DNA of 36,647 nucleotides from Terriglobia bacterium. Lineage in GTDB: Bacteria > Acidobacteriota > Terriglobia > Terriglobales > Acidobacteriaceae. A model generated the notes under the pieces. That model was not told the DNA's origin, did no database searches, and worked only from the letters and a program-made list of their open reading frames with translations. The stretch is taken from assembly GCA_020073565.1 (NCBI GenBank), contig JAIQEY010000054.1, forward strand, positions 1 to 36,647. The letters run 5' to 3'. Made by a program: the position numbers and the translations under genes. Of this stretch, positions 16,174 to 21,979 are shown in pieces; the first letter of the stretch is position 1; each line of letters opens with the position of its first letter.

Positions 16174-16677
16174 ATGGGCGGCCTGATCCAGCAGACTCCA
16201 ACCACGCAACCGGAAGAATCCAGTCTGCGACCGATCTTGATCGGAGTGTTCATCGTCGCCGTGGTCGTGGGCATTCTGGTGCTCGCGTTCCGCGGAGAGC
16301 AGAAAAAGCCCGTCCAGCCTCCGGCCTATGCCGCCAGCCTAAAATTTTCCGACCTGAAGGCGAGCGCCGCGCAGAATTTCGTCGGCGCCACCGTCAGTTA
16401 TCTGGATGGCACGGTAACCAACGCCGGCGATAAAACGGTCATCCACGCCGTGGTGCAGATCACCTTCAAGGACGACATGGGACAAACGGCCCAGCGCGAA
16501 GAACTCCCCATCCACGTTCTGCGCACCGGCGGACCCTATGATGAAGCCGTCGATCTCAATATGTCGCCGCTTGAGCCAGGTCAAAGCAAGCCCTTCCGCC
16601 TGATTTTCGAGAGCATCTCTGCGCAGTGGAACCACGCGTATCCGGATATGCGGATCACGCAGGTCAACACAAAGTAG
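16174..16677 (+). CDS. Membrane-anchored FxLYD/DUF2393-like protein
   Basis: 167 aa. A short cytosolic start, one membrane helix (about residues 20-40) and an exported beta-sandwich. The segment VSYLDGTVTNAGDKTVIHAVVQITF and the PLEPGQSKPFRLIFESI end match the FxLYD/DUF2393 beta-sandwich type. Function unknown. The next gene starts 8 bp after its stop, suggesting an operon. Confidence 0.65.
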   Translation: MGGLIQQTPTTQPEESSLRPILIGVFIVAVVVGILVLAFRGEQKKPVQPPAYAASLKFSDLKASAAQNFVGATVSYLDGTVTNAGDKTVIHAVVQITFKDDMGQTAQREELPIHVLRTGGPYDEAVDLNMSPLEPGQSKPFRLIFESISAQWNHAYPDMRITQVNTK

Positions 16678-16685
16678 GTGAAGCC

Positions 16686-16958
16686 ATGCGTGATATCGAT
16701 CAAATCATCCGGTCGATCACGCAAATCTATCCGGCCGTGACAGCTCGACAACTCTCGGTGTCGCACCCTGGCGTAGATGATGACGGGCTTTGGTTCTTTC
16801 AACGGGCCGGCAGTGAATTCGAAGTGCAGATCGAATCATCCACGGGCATGGTTCCCTTTTTGATCGAGACGGATGAGAGTGATGCCCGCCTTACTGCGAA
16901 ATCCATCAACGAGACACTTGAGATTCTCACTAAGCTGCTTCACCTGGAACCCCAGTGA
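16686..16958 (+). CDS. Small conserved-looking protein, unknown
   Basis: A 90-aa acidic soluble protein with no signal peptide. Its predicted core is mixed alpha/beta (DDDGLWFFQRAGSEFEVQIES, then a C-terminal helix). ATG 16686 is preceded by TAGGTGAAGCC. It is probably co-transcribed with the FxLYD-like gene. I recognise no family. Confidence 0.6.
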   Translation: MRDIDQIIRSITQIYPAVTARQLSVSHPGVDDDGLWFFQRAGSEFEVQIESSTGMVPFLIETDESDARLTAKSINETLEILTKLLHLEPQ

Positions 16959-17057
16959 TGCATTTCGGCGGTGTGCCGGAGCCTTTCTGCTCCTCCTTTT
17001 CCTCGCGGGTGGCCCTCAATGCCTTCTGCACTCTGACCTCAAACCTCTCCCCTCCGC

Positions 17058-17063
17058 TACAAT
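17058..17063 (+). promoter_or_regulatory. Candidate -10 box TACAAT before selD
   Basis: TACAAT ends 6 bp before the GTG at 17070. A weak -35-like CTGACC lies 19 bp upstream. Supports a leaderless selD transcript starting at the GTG. Confidence 0.45.
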
Positions 17064-17069
17064 CTCCTC

Positions 17070-18209
17070 GTGCCCGAAGTAAAACCATTCCGGCTGACGG
17101 AGTCCGTAAAAGCTGCGGGTTGAGCGTCCAAGCTGAGTCCGGCGGTGCTGGACACGGTGCTTGGGAAATTAGCCCGGCAACAGGACCCGAACGTGCTGGT
17201 CGGCTTCGATCACGCCGACGACGCTGGCGTGTATCAATTCACGCCCGAGACGGCGCTCGTCCAGACGGTCGATTTTTTCACCCCCATCGTCGACGACCCC
17301 TACACCTTCGGCCAGATCGCCGCCACCAATGCGCTCAGCGACGTCTATGCCATGGGTGGAAAGCCGCTGACGTCGCTCGCACTGGTCTGCTTCCCGGAAA
17401 AGGCCGATGTCGAAATTCTCGAGCGCATCCTCGCCGGCGGCTTGTCAAAAATGGTTGAAGCCGGATGCACTGTGGTCGGCGGCCACAGCATTCGCGATGA
17501 AGAAATGAAATTCGGATACTCCGTCACCGGCGTGATTCATCCCCAGCGCGTACTCGCCAATCAAGGCGCGCAACCGGGCGACAAGCTGCTGTTCACCAAG
17601 GCGCTCGGCACGGGCGTGATTTCGACGGCCATCAAGAAAGGCGTCGCCCGCCAGGAATGGATCGACGCGGCCGTGAGGTCGATGACCACGCTGAACAAGG
17701 CCGCCGCCGAGGTGATTACTGGAGGGACGGGCGTCTCGCCCGTCCGGGCGGAGCGAAGCTCCGCAGGACAGCCGAGAGCCTGCCCTGAGCTTGCCGAAGG
17801 GGCGGCTGTCCCCACGTGGTCCGTCCACGCCCTCACCGACATCACCGGCTTCGGCCTCGTCGGTCATGCCCGCGAGATGGCGCTCGCTTCAAACGTGAGT
17901 CTGGTGCTTCATTCCGCTACGATCCCCGTACTTGAAGGCGCGCTCGACTGCGTCCGCGCCGGCTACATTCCCGGAGGCCTCAAAGCCAACCGCGAGTTTG
18001 CCGAGTGCGTGGTGGAGTATGAAAGCGGAATCCTCGAGGAAGTGAAAACGATCCTCTTCGACCCGCAGACTGCGGGTGGATTGCTGATCTCGGTTGCGGC
18101 CCAGGATTCCACACTTCTCGCCCAAGCTCTTCATGCGGCCGGAGTTCCCGCCATTGAAATCGGCGAAGTGTTGCCGCGCACGAGACCCCTGATTCGCGTC
18201 ACGCCTTGA
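17070..18209 (+). CDS. selD: Selenophosphate synthetase, itself a selenoprotein (Sec18 by in-frame TGA)
   Basis: A 379-aa enzyme converting selenide and ATP to selenophosphate, the selenium donor for Sec and selenouridine. Read from GTG 17070, the frame gives RLTESVKAAG, TGA (17121-17123), ASKLSP. The TGA is at residue 18, aligned with the catalytic Cys17 of E. coli SelD, and K21 matches its catalytic Lys20. The frame then continues unbroken through FDHADDAGVYQF, AATNALSDVYAMGGKP, GGHSIRDEE, DITGFGLVGHA and DPQTAGGLL. Conventional callers would start at GTG 17145 and lose the active site. A SECIS-like hairpin follows the TGA. About 33 residues (near 218-250) are an in-frame repeat insertion between two conserved blocks. 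Confidence 0.93.
17121..17165 (+). promoter_or_regulatory. Candidate bacterial SECIS element in selD
   Basis: After the TGA, TCCAAGC (17127-17133) pairs with GCTTGGG (17159-17165). Past a small internal loop, GTCCGGC (17137-17143) pairs with GCTGGAC (17147-17153), with one G-U pair and the apical loop GGT. The loop begins 20 nt after the TGA, within the distance SelB-type elements use. Loop guanines are present, as in known elements. Confidence 0.75.
17720..17819 (+). repeat. In-frame palindromic repeat insertion within selD
   Basis: About 100 bp containing the GGACGGGCG/CGCCCGTCC palindrome (17725-17745), a GCGGAGC/GCTCCGC hairpin and GACAGCC...GGCTGTC enclosing the CCTGCCCTGAGC word shared with 19032-19081. 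It splits the conserved SelD blocks AAAEVITG and VHALTDITGF without shifting the frame. Confidence 0.8.
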
Positions 18210-18232
18210 TGAGTGCGCTCCGGAAGACGGCC

Positions 18233-18409
18233 CGGTCCCGGAGGGACCTCTGAGAACAGCCCGCCAGTTTACTGGCGGGTGAGCGCTGTTCGTGGGAATC
18301 CTAAAGTGCCGGAGGCACGACTGAGTCGCACGCCTCGTCGTTGGTATTCAGTCGTCCCTAGCGGGACTGGTTCATAAACGGTCCGGTGCCCCGGCGCTGA
18401 AGCGCCGGG
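18233..18409. repeat. Cluster of palindromic repeats after selD
   Basis: GAACAGC...GCTGTTC encloses CCCGCCAG TTTA CTGGCGGG (18254-18291). CCCGGCGCT and AGCGCCGGG flank GA (18390-18409). A CCCGGAGGGAC word at 18238 matches one in the mnmG insertion near 23623. The stretch 18210-18474 holds no gene. Confidence 0.75.
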
Positions 18410-18474
18410 CTATTTTCAGCCTTCCCTGCGGGACTGGACATCGGGGCGACGACATCCTCCGGATCAAGCCTACG

Positions 18475-18990
18475 CTAGCTTGCACCGATTAGATCCCAGA
18501 TGTAGGCCAGGTGGTGGTCATCGTGCTCTGCCGCAAAGTACAAATGGTCCACCAGTCGCATGGGTATTTTCAGCCGCGGATGGAGGATGGAGCGACCGAC
18601 CATGGCCGGATCGATCTTTTCCACTCGACTGACCAGCAGCGCGCGTGCGTTTCGGAATTCGGCCAAGATCTCGCCGATCGGACGCCGGTTATGCTGCGCG
18701 TCGAACGTCTTCTGATTGGTCAGGTCCGCGACGGTGAGGGTTGACGCTGCCGTGAAAAAGTCATCGACCCGGGCCATCCATAGAGGTTCGAGGTCCAGCA
18801 GGTGCCCTGCATGTTCCTGGGCCGACCATTTCTCGCCCGGTTTTTTCACGAGAAGGTCGCGAGCCACCCCACGAACGACTTCTTCCAGCCTGGCCGGTGT
18901 GCCTCGCAAGCGCGCACACAGATTCGGAAGTTGCTCTACCGGAAACGTGAACTCAAACTTCCGCTCAAACCAGATCGGTACTCGATTCAT
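18475..18990 (-). CDS. DinB-family metal-binding protein
   Basis: A 171-aa four-helix-bundle protein of the DinB/YfiT-like superfamily. Metal-site histidines are visible: H60 and/or H63 in SAQEHAGHLLD, and H156 and H160 in AEHDDHHLAYI. Such proteins bind a divalent metal; some use mycothiol or bacillithiol for transfer or detoxification, but the substrate here is unknown. No partner gene explains it. A second, different DinB protein lies at 34506. Confidence 0.8.
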   Translation of the reverse strand: MNRVPIWFERKFEFTFPVEQLPNLCARLRGTPARLEEVVRGVARDLLVKKPGEKWSAQEHAGHLLDLEPLWMARVDDFFTAASTLTVADLTNQKTFDAQHNRRPIGEILAEFRNARALLVSRVEKIDPAMVGRSILHPRLKIPMRLVDHLYFAAEHDDHHLAYIWDLIGAS

Positions 18991-19031
18991 ATCCTAGAAG
19001 ATGCGGGAGCAGGCGGGACGGATGCGGCACG

Positions 19032-19081
19032 GGGGCAGAGCCTGCCCTGAGCGAAGTCGAAGGGAATGGTCGCGCCACACA
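19032..19081. repeat. Dispersed about 50-bp repeat, copy 2 (inverted)
   Basis: Reverse complement of 9981-10032 with about three differences. It ends 1-2 bp from the stop codon of the minus-strand ICL/PEPM gene. Confidence 0.8.
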
Positions 19082-19082
19082 G

Positions 19083-19913
19083 TCAACCGCCCATCATTCG
19101 GTTGACTTCCAAACCCGGCACGGCGCTCTCCAGGGCGCTATAGGTCCCCGTCGCTTTCAGTTCCTCCGCCATTCTCCTTAGCAGCCCGAGTGTCGCCCGC
19201 ATCGGTCCCGATCCCAGGCTAACGCGCGCCACGCCCAGCTTTTCTAATTCCGGAATCGAGGGCGTGCCCGCAACTGCAAGAATATTCACCGGACATTGCA
19301 AGTCCCGCACCAGCCGCCCGATTGTCTCGGCATCTTTCAGCCCCGGCGCAAACGCGCAATCCGCGCCCGCATCCCGATAGGCACTCAGCCGCCGATGTGC
19401 CTCGTCGTATCCGGTCGCCGGCTGCGCGTCTGGAAGCAGGTAGACATCCGTGCGGGCATTCACGACCATCGGCACACGCAATTGCGCCGCAGCCTCGCGC
19501 ACCGCCTTGATTTTCTCGACCGCCAGCTGCAGATCGAGCAGGGGATGATCCGGATTGCGGCTCCTGTCCTCGAGATTCATCCCGACCGCGCCGGCTTGAA
19601 TGAGTTCGCGGGTCGTGCGCGCGGCGTCTTCGGGCGTGGAGCCGTAACCCGCCTCGATATCCCCTGTGACAGGTACCTTCACGGCGCGGGCGATGCGGCC
19701 GATGCGCGCGATCATCTCCTCGCGCGGAATTTTCTGTCCATCCGGATAGCCGAGCGAAAACGCAATTCCGGCGGAGGTGGTGGCAATCGCAGGAAAGCCG
19801 GCTTCTTCGATGATGCGGGCGCTGGCGACGTCCCACGCATTTGGTAGAACTAGCGCGCCCGGCCCGCGATGACGCTGCCGAAATTGCATCGCTTTGTCAG
19901 TCTGAGAATCCAT
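19083..19913 (-). CDS. Isocitrate lyase/PEP mutase family protein
   Basis: A 276-aa TIM-barrel enzyme. PNAWDVASARIIEEAGFPAIATTS is the family N-terminus; D85 and E87 in PVTGDIEAGYG bind magnesium; NLEDR and NARTDVYLL follow. The usual KKCGH loop of true isocitrate and methylisocitrate lyases is absent, placing it with the oxaloacetate decarboxylase / PEP-phosphonomutase-like subgroup. Substrate unknown. It lies 26 bp after the thioesterase gene on the same strand, probably in one operon with it. Confidence 0.85.
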   Translation of the reverse strand: MDSQTDKAMQFRQRHRGPGALVLPNAWDVASARIIEEAGFPAIATTSAGIAFSLGYPDGQKIPREEMIARIGRIARAVKVPVTGDIEAGYGSTPEDAARTTRELIQAGAVGMNLEDRSRNPDHPLLDLQLAVEKIKAVREAAAQLRVPMVVNARTDVYLLPDAQPATGYDEAHRRLSAYRDAGADCAFAPGLKDAETIGRLVRDLQCPVNILAVAGTPSIPELEKLGVARVSLGSGPMRATLGLLRRMAEELKATGTYSALESAVPGLEVNRMMGG

Positions 19914-19939
19914 CGTTCTGATCTCCGAAACGAGAAGGC

Positions 19940-20341
19940 CTAGCGGCTGCGCGCTTTCTCGCGCATCTTCGCCACGAAACTCGGCACGTGCACCACGGCG
20001 CGTCCCACCGTGCCGCGTCCAATTTCCTGCGCACCATCGTGCGCAGTCACGCGCATGCTGTAAAAGCGCCCGTCGAACGACTCCAATTCCGCTTCCGCGC
20101 GAATCCGCATCCCGATGCCGCTCGCCGCCCGGTGCTCAACATGGATCGAGATCCCCACCGTGATCTCGCCTTCGTCGCAAAAAGGTTGTAGCGCGTTAAA
20201 ACACGCGATTTCCATCAGGCGGATCATGTCCGGGGTCGAGTATACCGGAGGCAACTCGGGATGATGACCGGCGAGCGTATGCTTCAGTTCGACAGTCTCT
20301 TCGGCTTCGCCGCGTACAGCGATGGGAACGGGTCGCGCCAT
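19940..20341 (-). CDS. FlK-like hotdog thioesterase
   Basis: 133 aa, single hotdog domain. T36 (VYSTPDM), E44 (RLMEIAC) and H70 (HVEHRAAS) keep the exact spacing of the catalytic triad Thr42/Glu50/His76 of fluoroacetyl-CoA thioesterase FlK from Streptomyces. Family members hydrolyse various small acyl-CoAs; fluoroacetate detoxification is not implied. It lies 19 bp after the CPBP protease gene and 26 bp before the ICL/PEPM gene. Confidence 0.8.
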   Translation of the reverse strand: MARPVPIAVRGEAEETVELKHTLAGHHPELPPVYSTPDMIRLMEIACFNALQPFCDEGEITVGISIHVEHRAASGIGMRIRAEAELESFDGRFYSMRVTAHDGAQEIGRGTVGRAVVHVPSFVAKMREKARSR

Positions 20342-20360
20342 GGTTCTATGCCTCCACCAC

Positions 20361-21053
20361 CTATTTGGCTTCCTGCGCCTTTGCGAAGCGGCTCAGAACC
20401 GGCATGGCAATCGATCCCACAATGAGGTTGAACGCCGCGTGGAAAGCAATCGCCAGATAGAGCGACTGCGTCGCGAAGACCAATCCGTGAAAGATCAGGG
20501 CAAGTAGAAACGTGCCCAACACACCGCGCCATCCCTGGGTCATGTGTCCAATCGCGAAACAGACGACGCACACCAGAACAGCCAGCGCAGGCACAAAACT
20601 CATCCGCACAAGCAACTGGTAAGCCAGCCCGCGAAAGGCGCATTCCTCGCTGATCGCCGCCATGGCCGCAATCCCGACCCACAGGCGCATCAGGGACGGA
20701 TCGTCGGGTAGAAACCGCCTCGCTTTCTCCATGCGATCGGCGCTCATCCGGGCCCACGCACGCCTTCCACGCCAGATGATGAGCCCCGCATATCCGGCCG
20801 TGATCAGCCAGATGGCGGGACTTCCCCACTCCCGCCCCAGCAACACGATCCCTTCGCGGCGCGCGGCCCACAGAGTGACCAACAACACAATGAATTGCAC
20901 TACGATGATGACGCGGTATCGCTGCCGCTTCGGACGCAATGGCTTTCCGCTGCGAATGCGGAGATACCCCGCAACACCTGACACCGGAACAAAGATGAGG
21001 ACGATGAAAAGGAAGTATCGTGCGGCGTCCGAGAGTTCGAAAAAGGCCTTCAT
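20361..21053 (-). CDS. CPBP family intramembrane metalloprotease
   Basis: 230 aa with about six to seven hydrophobic helices. The CPBP (Rce1-like, formerly Abi) motifs are present in order: EECAFR (E136, E137, R141), FAIGH and HAAFN. These bind zinc within the membrane. The substrate is unknown; bacterial members process membrane proteins or peptides. I chose ATG 21053, which starts just before the first helix; an upstream ATG at 21113 gives 20 more, less likely residues. Confidence 0.82.
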   Translation of the reverse strand: MKAFFELSDAARYFLFIVLIFVPVSGVAGYLRIRSGKPLRPKRQRYRVIIVVQFIVLLVTLWAARREGIVLLGREWGSPAIWLITAGYAGLIIWRGRRAWARMSADRMEKARRFLPDDPSLMRLWVGIAAMAAISEECAFRGLAYQLLVRMSFVPALAVLVCVVCFAIGHMTQGWRGVLGTFLLALIFHGLVFATQSLYLAIAFHAAFNLIVGSIAMPVLSRFAKAQEAK

Positions 21054-21143
21054 GATGGCAGAAATCAGGTCGCAGAATGCGCGAGCGTGCTGCTGGTGGG
21101 CAGCGTTCTGCAATCCAACTTCTTACTTCTAACCGGCCAGGAA

Positions 21144-21845
21144 CTACGCGGCTACTCCGGCCTGCCGCCGCGCTTCGATCCCATCCAGAGCCTTCCACAG
21201 AGCCTTGGCCGCGCCTTCGGCTGCCGCCAGCGCCTTCTCCGCAGCTTTCGGATTCGCCTTGATCCGCTTCTCCAACTGTTTGCGCCACACCTGGGCGTGA
21301 ACCACATCGGCGGTGGTGTGAAGCGTGAAATAGGCACGCGTGTTTTCGTTTGCACCATACAACTCGCGCAGCCCACGGTCTTTCTCCTGGGCAATGCGCG
21401 GTACCTGCGACTCGTACGCATAGAAGGCCGCCAGCGCTTCTTCCACCGTTCCTTCGCTGGCCACGCGGTGGAACCAGGAGACGAGCTCGCGAATCTCCCG
21501 AACGGGCTTCCGCCTCGGAAGCCGGCTTCCGCCCAAACCTTCGACAAAGTCCAGCCACAACGCGGAATGAGCGCGTTCCGGCTCGCCAAACGAATCTTCG
21601 CCACCCTTTTCGTCGGTCATGTTGGCCAGAACAGCGCGCCGCAGCTCGCCCTCCTCCAGCCGGATGCCAAGTTCGGCCAGATAAGTTGGAAAAGCATCCA
21701 CGTGATGGTAGTAGTCCTCGGCGTATTGCCGCAGATCGTCGCGGGTCAGTTTGCCGGCAGACCACGCCTCGTAAAATGGATGGCACAGCAAGTCGTATTT
21801 ATGAATGCGTTCCTCAAGAAGAGAGCAAAATGCGTTTGTTTCCAT
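21144..21845 (-). CDS. CADD-family heme-oxygenase-like protein, probable p-aminobenzoate synthase
   Basis: 233 aa with the heme-oxygenase-like fold related to TenA and PqqC. The N-terminal pattern LLCHPFYEAWSAGKLTRDDL, QYAEDYYHHVDAFP is that of the CADD group (Chlamydia CT610 and Nitrosomonas relatives). Those make p-aminobenzoate for folate from a tyrosine of the protein itself using a metal centre. Y25 in HPFYEAW is the candidate sacrificial tyrosine. The last 35 residues are Ala/Lys-rich. It would bypass pabABC. It diverges from mnmG, with start codons about 135 bp apart. Confidence 0.78.
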   Translation of the reverse strand: METNAFCSLLEERIHKYDLLCHPFYEAWSAGKLTRDDLRQYAEDYYHHVDAFPTYLAELGIRLEEGELRRAVLANMTDEKGGEDSFGEPERAHSALWLDFVEGLGGSRLPRRKPVREIRELVSWFHRVASEGTVEEALAAFYAYESQVPRIAQEKDRGLRELYGANENTRAYFTLHTTADVVHAQVWRKQLEKRIKANPKAAEKALAAAEGAAKALWKALDGIEARRQAGVAA

Positions 21846-21926
21846 GACTACCTCCGGGACTCTTCACTATACGGGCTGACTCTTGCGGTGACAAGGACAT
21901 GACGACGCTAAACGAAACAACATTGT

Positions 21927-21932
21927 TACAAT
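21927..21932 (+). promoter_or_regulatory. Candidate -10 box TACAAT upstream of mnmG
   Basis: TACAAT 47 bp before the ATG at 21980, followed by a GAAGGAG that is too far from that ATG to be its ribosome site. If used, mnmG starts at 21980, not at the ATG at 21899. Confidence 0.35.
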
Positions 21933-21979
21933 CGAAGGAGCGAAGTTCCCGCCCTGGTTACGGGTTTAGAAGCAAGCAG

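Noticed and set aside
18210..18474. Possible selC (tRNA-Sec) next to selD
   Set aside because: The gap has strong hairpins but no GGTTC-type T-loop, no TCA anticodon in a proper arm and no CCA end; it is explained by repeats.
20284..21786. A 500-codon minus-strand frame overlapping the CPBP and CADD genes
   Set aside because: Runs in another frame through two recognisable genes and gives a Cys/Arg-rich product without homology-like motifs.
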